Shown in pieces: positions 33,271-41,290 of a DNA stretch of 64,000 nucleotides; positions within the stretch are counted from its first letter, which is position 1; each line of letters begins with the position of its first letter. A program made the translations under genes and the position numbers. This DNA comes from Oleidesulfovibrio alaskensis DSM 16109 (GTDB lineage: Bacteria; Desulfobacterota; Desulfovibrionia; Desulfovibrionales; Desulfovibrionaceae), in contig NZ_KI519495.1 of the NCBI RefSeq assembly GCF_000482745.1, forward strand, positions 184,888-248,887, in the 5' to 3' direction. Under the pieces are notes generated by a model. That model had not been told where the DNA came from. It did not search any database and worked only from the letters and a program-made list of their open reading frames with translations.

Positions 33271-34284
33271 GTGAAACTGCCTGTTTTAGCGCTGACCATG
33301 GGCGACCCTGCGGGAATCGGACCGGAAATAACAGCCAAGGCCCTCGGACGCGATGAAATTCACACCATGTGCACACCGCTTGTGGTGGGCGATATGGCGC
33401 TTATGCAGGCGCACAAACGATATATGAACGGCCGCAGGTGCATACTTGTGGACGGAGTGGAAGCGCTGGATACGCTGCCTGCTGACGGTGTGGCCGTTTT
33501 TCAGCCGCACGGACCCTTACGCGGCGTTGTGGCGGGTACGCTGTCAGCGGAAGCAGGCCGCGCAGCTGCGGCCTATGTGTACGGAGCCATAGAACTGGCC
33601 AAACGCGGCGACATTCAGGGCATAGTGACTGCCCCGCTGAACAAGGAAGCGCTGCATATGGGCGGCGACACCCACCCCGGACACACGGAACTGCTGGCAG
33701 AAAGCTTCGGAGTGCGCAACTATGCCATGGTGCTGGCCGCGGAAGACAGATATGTGTTTCATGTGACCACACATCAGTCGCTGCGTTCCGCCATTGATTC
33801 ACTTACCGTGGATGCCGTGTACCAGCGCATCAGGCTGGCCCATCTGCTGGCGACGGCACTGGGCACACCGCAGGAGACGGTGGCAGTGGCCGGAGTCAAT
33901 CCGCACGCCGGAGAAGGCGGCATGTTCGGCACGGAAGAGCGCGACATCATAACCCCCGCTGTACAGAAGGCCGTGGCGGAGGGCATACCGGCTGAAGGTC
34001 CGGTTCCGGCCGATGTGCTGTTCCCGCGCATGGTACGCGGTCAGTACCGGTTTGCCATCGCCATGTATCACGATCAGGGGCACGCCGTTTTCAAATCGCT
34101 GTATTTCGACACCGGCGTCAACATCACCATAGGGCTGCCGGTCATCCGCACCTCTGTTGACCACGGCACGGCGTTTGATATTGCGGGCAAAGGCATTGCC
34201 AGCGAAGAAAGCATGATCGAAGCGGTCCGCGCAGCAGCCCGTCTGGGCAACAGCTGGGCACATATAAGCCGCAGCGCCATGTGA
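33271..34284 (+). CDS. pdxA2: PdxA2-type four-carbon acid sugar 4-phosphate dehydrogenase
   Basis: NAD-dependent oxidative decarboxylase of the PdxA family, 337 residues. Signature parts: LALTMGDPAGIGPEI at the N-terminus, GIVTAPLNKEALHMGG, metal-binding HPGHTELLAE, AMYHDQGHAVFKSLYF, and VIRTSVDHGTAFDIAGKG near the end. True PdxA makes the pyridoxine precursor; operon position with a DUF1537 kinase, a carrier and DeoR instead indicates PdxA2, which turns the 4-phospho acid into a triose phosphate. The start codon is GTG with AAGGAG seven bases upstream. A bidirectional terminator follows. Confidence 0.87.
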   Translation: MKLPVLALTMGDPAGIGPEITAKALGRDEIHTMCTPLVVGDMALMQAHKRYMNGRRCILVDGVEALDTLPADGVAVFQPHGPLRGVVAGTLSAEAGRAAAAYVYGAIELAKRGDIQGIVTAPLNKEALHMGGDTHPGHTELLAESFGVRNYAMVLAAEDRYVFHVTTHQSLRSAIDSLTVDAVYQRIRLAHLLATALGTPQETVAVAGVNPHAGEGGMFGTEERDIITPAVQKAVAEGIPAEGPVPADVLFPRMVRGQYRFAIAMYHDQGHAVFKSLYFDTGVNITIGLPVIRTSVDHGTAFDIAGKGIASEESMIEAVRAAARLGNSWAHISRSAM

Positions 34285-34351
34285 TGCCGCGGGCGCAAAG
34301 CCCGCAGGAACACCGCAACGACATAACATTCCGCCGCACCCACGGCGTCAG

Positions 34352-34393
34352 AAACCCCGCCGGAAAAACGGAGCGTCCGTCCGGCGGGGTTTT
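34352..34393. terminator. Bidirectional terminator between pdxA2 and the MerR-like gene
   Basis: Stem CCCCGCCGGA (34355-34364) / TCCGGCGGGG (34380-34389), flanked by AAA on the left and TTTT on the right, so it can serve both convergent genes. Confidence 0.9.
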
Positions 34394-34429
34394 CAGCGGC
34401 CATAAACACCGCAACAGGCGGCAGGCCGC

Positions 34430-35062
34430 TCACATATCCTGTCCGCGCATGCCGGAACGCTCGCCCGCGATCTTGCTCAGCCACTTGCGCATCTGGTCAA
34501 GATCCTGCTGATGCACCTGCTCGGCTGTGGAAAGCAGGCTTTTCAGCTGCACGACCTCTTTGCGCAGTTCGGCTATCTCACTTTCACGCGCTCCGAGAGT
34601 CTGCTCCAGCGCGGCTATGCCTTCTTCCTTGCGGTTCATTACCGCAAGCGATTCCGCAATGCTTTCCATGGCTTTGGTCTGCTGCTCAAGCAAAGCGAAC
34701 AGCGCCGCCTGCCCCTGATGCACATATTCGGCAGAAAGCTGCACCGCCGACGGCACCGCGGCCGCGGTCGGCAGTTCTGCCTGCGGAGTGCAGTCCGGCG
34801 CGGCGCCCAGCGCAGAACCGTAATGCCGCCGCAGAGCGTGCTCCACGGTCATGGCGTTTTTATGCGTCCGTATTTCGGCAACGATAAACGAGAATATTTC
34901 AAGTGCTTCAGGAAGATAACGCCTGCGTTTTCCTTCGCCCGTATGGGGCAGAAACGGCAGAAAGCGCTTGCAGTAGTAACGCGCAGTGGATTCCGGCAGG
35001 TCATGTCTGGCTGCCAGTTCCGCTATGGTCAGCAGCGTGTCTGCGGCAGTGCGGTGCGGCAT
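34430..35062 (-). CDS. MerR-type HTH protein with C-terminal coiled coil
   Basis: Predicted DNA-binding protein, 210 residues. An N-terminal MerR-like helix-turn-helix (about 8-75: TIAELAARHDLPESTARYYCKRFLPFL, RRRYLPEALEIFSFI) is followed by an Ala/Pro-rich linker. A long heptad-like segment follows (about 125-200: QAALFALLEQQTKAMESIAE, LEQTLGARESEIAELRKEVV), which predicts a coiled coil and so dimerisation. There is no ligand-binding domain, unlike classical MerR sensors; the layout recalls chromosome-organising proteins such as RacA. GGAGG precedes the ATG at 35062. It is divergent from a gene for the DNA-bending protein HU. Function unassigned. Confidence 0.78.
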   Translation of the reverse strand: MPHRTAADTLLTIAELAARHDLPESTARYYCKRFLPFLPHTGEGKRRRYLPEALEIFSFIVAEIRTHKNAMTVEHALRRHYGSALGAAPDCTPQAELPTAAAVPSAVQLSAEYVHQGQAALFALLEQQTKAMESIAESLAVMNRKEEGIAALEQTLGARESEIAELRKEVVQLKSLLSTAEQVHQQDLDQMRKWLSKIAGERSGMRGQDM

Positions 35063-35208
35063 GGTTTCCTCCCTGCGGGTGAAGCCCCGAGAAGACAGAA
35101 TGCTCAGGATACTGCCGTAACCGTAATCTGTTCGCCACGCGATGGCAACATGAACCGGAAAAAAACGGGGAAAGGCGCATATGGGGCGGATTTTCGGGCG
35201 GCCCCCGA

Positions 35209-35238
35209 TTGACAAGGTCTGTCTGACACTGCATAGAA
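35209..35238 (+). promoter_or_regulatory. Putative promoter of the HU gene
   Basis: TTGACA (35209-35214) with ATAGAA (35233-35238) at 18 bp or CATAGA at 17 bp; leader of about 65 nt to the start codon. Confidence 0.5.
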
Positions 35239-35305
35239 GTGGGTAACTATTGGTACTAGGCTTTTTCCGGGGGGAAACAAAGTTCCATTGAAGGAGGAGC
35301 TCCAC

Positions 35306-35593
35306 ATGCTGACCAAAGCTGAATTTGTTGCGGCTTTCAAAGATGCACTGCCTGAAGTGTTTGAAACCAAAGTCAGCGCTGAAAAAGCGTACGATGCCTT
35401 TTGTCAGGTTCTGGCCGACGGCATTGCAAAGAACGAAGGCGTGCGTCTGCCCAATGTCGGCGCGCTGACCGTAGCCGAACGCGCCGAACGGCAGGGCCGC
35501 AACCCCCAGACGGGCCAGCCCATGACCATTCCTGCCCGCAAGGTGGTCAAATTTTCGCCGGCGAAAAGCCTGGTCGATGGTGTGAACAGATAA
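35306..35593 (+). CDS. HU-family DNA-binding protein
   Basis: Small nucleoid protein of 95 residues that bends DNA as a dimer. It starts MLTKAEFVAAFKDAL, has the core VRLPNVGALTVAERAERQGRNPQTGQPMTIPARKVVKFSP; the beta-arm with its NPQTGQ tip and IPA motif is intact. The C-terminus is KSLVDGVNR. Start 35306 follows AAGGAGGAG by six bases; an in-frame ATG six codons earlier is inside that site. It is a single gene with a strong terminator, suiting a highly expressed protein. HU and IHF subunits cannot be separated with certainty from this alone. Confidence 0.93.
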   Translation: MLTKAEFVAAFKDALPEVFETKVSAEKAYDAFCQVLADGIAKNEGVRLPNVGALTVAERAERQGRNPQTGQPMTIPARKVVKFSPAKSLVDGVNR

Positions 35594-35612
35594 CACACCC
35601 TGTGAACGTCTG

Positions 35613-35644
35613 ACGGCCGCGGAAAATTCCGCGGCCGTTTTTTT
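35613..35644 (+). terminator. Terminator of the HU gene
   Basis: Stem ACGGCCGCGGAA (35613-35624) / TTCCGCGGCCGT (35627-35638) followed by T7. Confidence 0.95.
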
Positions 35645-35658
35645 ATCAGCATGTACCG

Positions 35659-36183
35659 TCAGGGAAGAATACGGCGCACCGTGACAAGTCTGGGAAGCCA
35701 GTAACGCGAAAGGTAGCTTTCTTCACGCACGGTGCTGCCCGACTTCGGGCTGTGCACCATGGTGCCGCTGCCGCTTATGACGGCAGTGTGCAGCCCGCCG
35801 TATCCGATACGGAAAACCGCTATGTCACCGGCGGCCGCCTGCGCAGGGGCCACCGCGGTACCGGTCTGCGCCTGCCCGTCTGTCATGCGCGGCACCGCAA
35901 TGCCGTTATGCCGCATAACCCACCAGACCAGTCCGGAGCAATCGAACCCTTGCTGCGGCGAACTGCCGCCCCATCTGTAGGGCACACCCACAAGAGCCTG
36001 CGCAGTGCGTACCACGGCCAGCCTGTGCCGCTGGCCCTGCGCCGGCAGCACGGAATCGCCGCCGGCCGCTACCGGCGGCAGCACAGTCTTGTGTCCGCAT
36101 CCGCCGGCAAGTAAAAACAGCATGACGGCGCACAGCAATGTACGGACAGCCCTGAGACGGCATGGCAGTGACAGATTACACAT
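35659..36183 (-). CDS. NlpC/P60 family lipoprotein peptidase
   Basis: Probable outer-membrane-anchored cell-wall endopeptidase, 174 residues. A signal sequence with lipobox LAGGC gives lipid-anchored C29. The NlpC/P60 domain (about 55-170) has RWGGSSPQQGFDCSGLVWW with catalytic C82, GGLHTAVISG with H132, and MVHSPKSG with the third polar residue H144, so the catalytic triad is complete. No Shine-Dalgarno sequence is visible before the ATG at 36183, and the start is therefore somewhat uncertain. It is convergent with the HU gene and divergent from cysQ. Confidence 0.88.
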   Translation of the reverse strand: MCNLSLPCRLRAVRTLLCAVMLFLLAGGCGHKTVLPPVAAGGDSVLPAQGQRHRLAVVRTAQALVGVPYRWGGSSPQQGFDCSGLVWWVMRHNGIAVPRMTDGQAQTGTAVAPAQAAAGDIAVFRIGYGGLHTAVISGSGTMVHSPKSGSTVREESYLSRYWLPRLVTVRRILP

Positions 36184-36240
36184 GAGGTATTATTACCAGT
36201 AAGATGGACGCATAGCCAGCTTGTATCCCCGGAGCACGCC

Positions 36241-37014
36241 ATGTTTGAAAACGTACCCCTGAGCGGGATGATCCGCATAGCCAGACAGGCGGGAAAAGAA
36301 ATCGCCGCCCGTCAGCAGGCCATTGTGCAGGCAGGTGAAGCCGCCATATGGCACAAGGACGACGACTCGCCCGTCACTCAGGCGGACAGGGCGGCCAGTG
36401 CCGTTCTGTGTGCCGGACTGGCACAGATGGCTCCTTCTGTTCCCGTTATTTCAGAAGAGGAATCCATTCCCCCTGCCGAGGTACGACGGGGCTGGGGGCT
36501 GTATTTTCTGGTGGACCCGCTGGACGGCACCAAAGGCTATCTGAAAGGAGAGGCAGACTACAGTGTCTGTGTGGCACTCATGCGCCGCGACATGCCTCTG
36601 ACCGGAGTTGTCCATGTGCCTGCGCGCGGGCTTACCTATTACGGTCTGCCCGGCACGGGCGCATGGCGCGAAGATGAAAGCGGCATGCCGGTGCGCCTGC
36701 ATACCGCCCCCGCCGTTTCCGGAAAACAACCGGTGGTGCTGCAAAGCCGGGTGTCCGCAACACCCAAACTGGATGCCTACATGGATGGTCTGCCCCATAC
36801 GCGCCTGATGGCAGGCAGTGCCTACAAGTTCTGCCTGCTGGCCGAGGGAACGGCCCAGATGTATCCCTGTCTGCACCCCACATGGGAATGGGACACCGCC
36901 GCCGGAGAAGCCGTTCTGCGCGGAGCGGGCGGCACTGTGACCGATATGGACGGCCGCCCCCTCAGATACGGCAAAAGCTCTCTGCTCAACGATCTTTTCA
37001 TAGCGCGGGGATGA
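36241..37014 (+). CDS. cysQ: 3'(2'),5'-bisphosphate nucleotidase
   Basis: Removes the 3'-phosphate from PAP/PAPS, a by-product of sulfate activation; cytoplasmic or membrane-associated member of the inositol monophosphatase fold, 257 residues. Metal motifs: DDSPVTQADRAAS, ISEEES, DPLDGTKGYL (about 97-106), and the C-terminal WEWDTAAGEAVLRGAGG. GGAG lies upstream of the ATG. Its stop codon directly abuts the stop of the convergent rRNA methyltransferase gene (37014/37015), leaving no spacer and no visible terminator. Confidence 0.9.
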   Translation: MFENVPLSGMIRIARQAGKEIAARQQAIVQAGEAAIWHKDDDSPVTQADRAASAVLCAGLAQMAPSVPVISEEESIPPAEVRRGWGLYFLVDPLDGTKGYLKGEADYSVCVALMRRDMPLTGVVHVPARGLTYYGLPGTGAWREDESGMPVRLHTAPAVSGKQPVVLQSRVSATPKLDAYMDGLPHTRLMAGSAYKFCLLAEGTAQMYPCLHPTWEWDTAAGEAVLRGAGGTVTDMDGRPLRYGKSSLLNDLFIARG

Positions 37015-38304
37015 TCAGCGCTCCGCCCACAAGGCACGGCGCCCCTTGATACGCAGCCTGCCCAGCGGCAGCCCTCTGAAATACAGTCCGGCCTCCGGCA
37101 GGGATGCATCCACGCTGCCCGCATACGCACCGCGGGCCAGATCAATGCTCTGGCCGGACAGCAGGCCGCTTATCAGTTCCGGCTCTTCCACATTCAACGC
37201 GCCTGCGGCGCACTGATCTGCGGGGGGCATCATGCAGCGCATCCGGGGTGAGACCCTCACCTCGCCGCGCGAAGCCTTGCCTAGCGGGTATCCCCGCCAG
37301 CGGAAGGATTCGGGCAGCAAGTTCAGGGCCTGTTGCGGCAGAAACATGGCCGCGGAACCGAACAGAGCCACCTCGCCGTCCGGCAGCATGTCCGGATCTG
37401 CACACGGTCCGCGCAATGCCTGTCTGTGTATTCCCTGCACCCGCATGGCAGAAACAGGTTCGGGCGGCGGTGAATCGCCCTCTTTGCGGAAACGCGCGAT
37501 ATAAAATCCCTGTGCCGATGAACGGGATGCATCCACCCGCAGCGTTCCCTCGCACCCCGGCAGCAGCGGGTCTTCAAAAACAAAACCTTCAAACGGTGCC
37601 AGCGGTTCGGGGATCAGCCCCAGTTCCTGCGTTGCCCAGCGCACCTGTTCTTCATTTTCCTGCACGTTGGTCGTGCAGGTGGAATAAACCACAACCCCGC
37701 CCGGAGCCAGCAGCCGCGCAGCCTCTCTGAGCAGCAGCCGCTGGATGCCCACAAGCGGCTTGACTTTATCCCCCTGCCACAGCTTCATCACGTTGGGGTT
37801 TTTATCCACGGTGCCCCAGCCGCTGCATGGCGGGTCCAGCTGGATTTTCTGCCATGATGCATCCGGCAGGGGCAGGGATTCTCCGGCGTAGCCGCAGGTG
37901 GCCGTATGCGGCAGGTTCAGGTTGAACAGGTTCTGACGCAGGGTTGCCAGCCGCTGCGCGTTGGGTTCGTTACCCATCACAAAACCGTCCGGCCCTGCCA
38001 GCTGCGCCAGAAAGCCCGTTTTGCTGCCCGGACTTGCACACATGTCCAGCACGGCATCGCCGTTCTGCGGCGCCAGCGCCAGAGGCGGCAGCATGGAAGA
38101 TCTGTCCTGAATGTAAATCAGTCCGAAAAAAGCTGCCAGACTGCTGCCCAGCGGTCTGGGCTCCTTTGTAAGCCTGCGGGTCCAGGGCGATACCGGCTCC
38201 GGTTCAAACTCGTATCCCTGACTGTGCAGCAGGGCTTCAACCAGCGATTCCTGTCCGGCAGGACATACTACGCGGAACGACCGCGCCTGAGGGGATTCTG
38301 CCAT
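37015..38304 (-). CDS. RsmB/RsmF-type rRNA (or tRNA) m5C methyltransferase
   Basis: SAM-dependent RNA cytosine-5 methyltransferase of the NOL1/NOP2/Sun family, 429 residues. The catalytic domain (about 60-285) has the SAM-binding VLDMCASPGSKTGFLAQL, QLDPPCSGWGTVDKNP with the first catalytic Cys, and VVVYSTCTTNVQENEEQV with the second. The C-terminal part (LRIKGRRALWAER at the end) resembles the extra domain found in RsmF. ATG 38304 is preferred because AGGAG precedes it by five bases; a GTG two codons earlier is inside that site. Site specificity is not clear from sequence. Confidence 0.88.
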   Translation of the reverse strand: MAESPQARSFRVVCPAGQESLVEALLHSQGYEFEPEPVSPWTRRLTKEPRPLGSSLAAFFGLIYIQDRSSMLPPLALAPQNGDAVLDMCASPGSKTGFLAQLAGPDGFVMGNEPNAQRLATLRQNLFNLNLPHTATCGYAGESLPLPDASWQKIQLDPPCSGWGTVDKNPNVMKLWQGDKVKPLVGIQRLLLREAARLLAPGGVVVYSTCTTNVQENEEQVRWATQELGLIPEPLAPFEGFVFEDPLLPGCEGTLRVDASRSSAQGFYIARFRKEGDSPPPEPVSAMRVQGIHRQALRGPCADPDMLPDGEVALFGSAAMFLPQQALNLLPESFRWRGYPLGKASRGEVRVSPRMRCMMPPADQCAAGALNVEEPELISGLLSGQSIDLARGAYAGSVDASLPEAGLYFRGLPLGRLRIKGRRALWAER

Positions 38305-38435
38305 TTGCACTCCTGTTTTTGCTGCGCGTCTACCCTAAGCTTGCTTGCATCAGCAAGAGGTATTATGAGAGGACAGTCACGGCAGCGTGTCCGCTGCCGA
38401 TGCATGTTCCCGAGATTGCGACCAAGGAGACCTTG

Positions 38436-40112
38436 ATGCACCGTATATTGCGTTTTCCGCTGGCACTCCTGCTGCTGGCCGTTACGGCCGTACTGCCTTC
38501 CGTTGCCGATGCCGGCGGACTGAAGACCTATGCAGTCCTGCCTTTCAAGATACATGGCCCCGACCAGTACAAATATCTGGAAAAAGCCGTTCCGCAGATG
38601 CTTACCTCGCGGCTGTATCTGAAGGATAACTTTGAATCCATAGCCCAGAGCAGCGTTGCCGCGCAGGAGTATCCCGCCGACGAAAACGCCGCCGCTGCTG
38701 CCCGTTCCGCCCTGAATGCCGATTATCTGGTATGGGGCGACGTGACCGTTATGGGCTCTGAAGCCAGTCTGGACGTGCGCGTGCTGGACACTGCAGGCAA
38801 TGTGGCTCCCGTGGGCAAACAGACCCCCGTGCTGCAGCTGATTCCCGCGCTCAAAGATGTTTCCGACCAGATAAACCGTGACGTTTTCAAACGCGCGGAT
38901 ATGCAGACCGCCGCCCAGAGCGCTCCGGCGCCGCAGGCTGTCAATCAGATGAACCCCAACCTGATGCACAACGAATCCGACGCCGGCAGGCAGGTGTATC
39001 TTAACCCGCAATTCCGCTATGCAGGCAATGAAAATGTGGACACCCGCATGCGCAGCCAGTCGCTGCCCTTTGCCGCACGCGGCATGGTGGTAGGCGATCT
39101 GGACGGCACGGGCAAAAACGCCGTCATGCTGCTGGACGAGCATGTGGTGCGCGCATACCGCTTTGACGGAAAAATGCTGGAACCCGCCGGCGAACATCAG
39201 CTGCCGCTTTCCATCACCTGCCTGAGCATCAACATGCTCGACATGAACCGCGACGGCATTATGGAAATAGTGGTAAACGCCTATGACAGCTCGCAGGAAC
39301 CCAAAAGCTTTATCCTGAACTGGAGCAACAACACGTTTACCGTGGTGGCGGAAAAAATCCGTTACTACATGAACGTGGTCAAAACGCCGCCGGACTACAT
39401 GCCCGTACTGGTGGGACAGGCCGTCGGACGGCCCAAACTTTTCCGCGGCAAGGTGCACGAAGTGCTCAAGATGGGCGGTTCCATGGAGCTGGGACGCAGC
39501 CTGAACCTGCCCGAAGGCACCAATGTGCTCAACTTCACGTGGCTGCCCGCCAGCGACGGCGAAGGCCCCAAGCTGGTGGTGCTCAACGACCGCGAACACC
39601 TTGTCACCTACACCGAGCGCGGCGGACGGCTTGCCCAGACGCAGGAAACCTATTCGGGCTCTTCCGTGGGCATTCCCATCGACATGAGCATGCCCGGTCT
39701 GGGTGAAGACACCGTGCTCATTGACGACATGTATTACATTCCCCAGAACATGCGCGCCGTGAACCTTGACCGTGACGGCCGTTATGAACTTCTGGTGGTC
39801 CGGCCCATTTCCACGGCGGCGCAGTTCTTCGAACGCTACCGCTTTTTCCCGCAGTCTGAAATTCACGCACTGCACTGGGACGGCGTAGGCCTTTCCCTGC
39901 AGTGGAAAACCCGCCGCATCAAAGGCGCCATCATCGGCTTTGACGTGGCAGACGTGAACAACGACGGCATTCAGGACCTTGTGGTGGCCATTAACACGCA
40001 CCCCGGCGAACTGGGCGTCCGCTCGCGCAAAACGCAGGTGCTGGCCTATCCGCTTGACCTCGACAGCGCCGCTCCCGGCACCGCCATCGACCGGACATTC
40101 CGCGAGGAATAA
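38436..40112 (+). CDS. Secreted FG-GAP repeat protein with N-terminal TolB/CsgG-like domain
   Basis: Predicted periplasmic or surface protein, 558 residues. The signal peptide MHRILRFPLALLLLAVTAVL ends near ADA. Residues ~30-150 (TYAVLPFKIHGPDQYKYLEK, ADYLVWGDVTVMGSEASLDV) look like the alpha/beta lid domain of TolB or CsgG-type envelope proteins. The rest contains at least four calcium-binding FG-GAP/VCBS-type motifs (GDLDGTGKNAV, LDMNRDGIMEIVV, VNLDRDGRYELLVV, ADVNNDGIQDLVV), which predicts a beta-propeller. AAGGAGA lies upstream of the ATG, with a TATTAT hexamer at 38361. It is monocistronic with its own terminator. Role unknown; envelope assembly or adhesion are possibilities. Confidence 0.8.
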   Translation: MHRILRFPLALLLLAVTAVLPSVADAGGLKTYAVLPFKIHGPDQYKYLEKAVPQMLTSRLYLKDNFESIAQSSVAAQEYPADENAAAAARSALNADYLVWGDVTVMGSEASLDVRVLDTAGNVAPVGKQTPVLQLIPALKDVSDQINRDVFKRADMQTAAQSAPAPQAVNQMNPNLMHNESDAGRQVYLNPQFRYAGNENVDTRMRSQSLPFAARGMVVGDLDGTGKNAVMLLDEHVVRAYRFDGKMLEPAGEHQLPLSITCLSINMLDMNRDGIMEIVVNAYDSSQEPKSFILNWSNNTFTVVAEKIRYYMNVVKTPPDYMPVLVGQAVGRPKLFRGKVHEVLKMGGSMELGRSLNLPEGTNVLNFTWLPASDGEGPKLVVLNDREHLVTYTERGGRLAQTQETYSGSSVGIPIDMSMPGLGEDTVLIDDMYYIPQNMRAVNLDRDGRYELLVVRPISTAAQFFERYRFFPQSEIHALHWDGVGLSLQWKTRRIKGAIIGFDVADVNNDGIQDLVVAINTHPGELGVRSRKTQVLAYPLDLDSAAPGTAIDRTFREE

Positions 40113-40162
40113 CACCTGTGCGCCTGCCTGTGGTCGCAGGGCGGGAATAGAACAGACAGAAC

Positions 40163-40190
40163 GGCCCGGACGCACTCGTCCGGGCCTTTT
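40163..40190 (+). terminator. Terminator of the FG-GAP protein gene
   Basis: Stem GGCCCGGACG (40163-40172) / CGTCCGGGCC (40177-40186), loop CACT, then TTTT. Confidence 0.92.
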
Positions 40191-40208
40191 ACATCCCACG
40201 GAGCAGAT

Positions 40209-41207
40209 ATGACCGCACCGGCAACAGGCGGGGTACGCCACATAGAGGTCACCCGGGCAGAGGCAGGGCAAAAGCTTCTGCAGTTTCTGCAACGCAGACT
40301 GGGCTCCGGTGTGCCGCAGCAGTTTCTGATGCGCATCATCCGCAAGGGTGAAGTCCGTGTAAACAAAGGCCGCGCAAAACCTTATGACAGAGTGTCAGAG
40401 GGCGACGTGGTCCGCATACCGCCGGTGCGGCCCGCCGCAGAGCCTTCCTGCGATGCGGCTTGCGCCGTTCCTGCGGTCTCTGCGTCGCCGCTGCCGCAAA
40501 TCATTGCCAGCGGCGACGGTCTGCTGGTCATCAACAAACCCGCAGGCCTGCCCGTACAACCGGGCACCGGACACACAGACTGTGTCACCGCCCGTCTGGC
40601 GGCACACTTTGCCGGCGCCGACTTCATGCCTGCACCGGCCCACAGGCTGGACAAAAACACCTCGGGGCTGCTGCTGGCCGGCACAACCTATACGGCCCTG
40701 CGCACCCTGCAGGACCTTTTCCGCAACGGGCACAGCCTGATAAAGGATTATTGTGCGTGGGTGTGCGGTATCTGGCCGGAGCAGGAGGCGCTGACGCTGA
40801 CAGATGTACTGGTGAAAGAAGGAACGCCGGGAAAGGAAAAAATACACGCACTGCCCGCCGGCAGCGGGCAGCCGCATACGGCTCCGCCGAAGGGCAGAGA
40901 AGCTCTCTGTCAGGTGGTGCCGCTGCTGCGCCTCGACAACGCCACCCTGCTGGGCATACGGCTTGCCACCGGACGCACACACCAGATACGGGTACAGCTG
41001 GCCTCACGGAACCATCCCGTCATCGGCGATGTGAAGTATGGTGCTCCCGCATGCAGAGCGGGGATGCTGCTGCACGCCTTCCGGCTGGTTCTGCCCGCCC
41101 CCTTCGGGCGTGAGTTCTTCTGCCCGCCGCCATGGCAGGGCCGCCGGGCTGTTGCCCCGCAGACTCTCCGGCAGTGCCGGTTTCCGCCGCTGCGGCCCGC
41201 AGACTGA
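40209..41207 (+). CDS. RluC/RluD-type 23S rRNA pseudouridine synthase
   Basis: Isomerises uridine to pseudouridine in 23S rRNA; 332 residues. An N-terminal S4 RNA-binding domain (about 20-75: QKLLQFLQRRL, FLMRIIRKGEVRVNKGRAKPYDRV) is followed by the catalytic domain with VINKPAGLPVQPG, HRLDKNTSGLLLAG (catalytic Asp after HRL), and ATGRTHQIRVQLAS. The C-terminus (LHAFRLVLPAPFGREF) is as usual, then a short Pro/Arg-rich tail. The start follows CGGAG and is only 19 bp after the terminator of the previous gene. The modified position (RluC-like or RluD-like) is not resolved. Confidence 0.9.
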   Translation: MTAPATGGVRHIEVTRAEAGQKLLQFLQRRLGSGVPQQFLMRIIRKGEVRVNKGRAKPYDRVSEGDVVRIPPVRPAAEPSCDAACAVPAVSASPLPQIIASGDGLLVINKPAGLPVQPGTGHTDCVTARLAAHFAGADFMPAPAHRLDKNTSGLLLAGTTYTALRTLQDLFRNGHSLIKDYCAWVCGIWPEQEALTLTDVLVKEGTPGKEKIHALPAGSGQPHTAPPKGREALCQVVPLLRLDNATLLGIRLATGRTHQIRVQLASRNHPVIGDVKYGAPACRAGMLLHAFRLVLPAPFGREFFCPPPWQGRRAVAPQTLRQCRFPPLRPAD

Positions 41208-41290
41208 AAAGCCTGCCGGTGACGCACGCTCTTAGGGCGACGAAACAGGCAGGCAGATAAAAACCGGTTCGCGGCAATGCCGCTTCCTTC

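Noticed and set aside
38268..40292. Long open frame (674 codons) opposite the FG-GAP protein
   Set aside because: Shadow frame; the plus-strand product has a signal peptide, ribosome binding site and repeated motifs.
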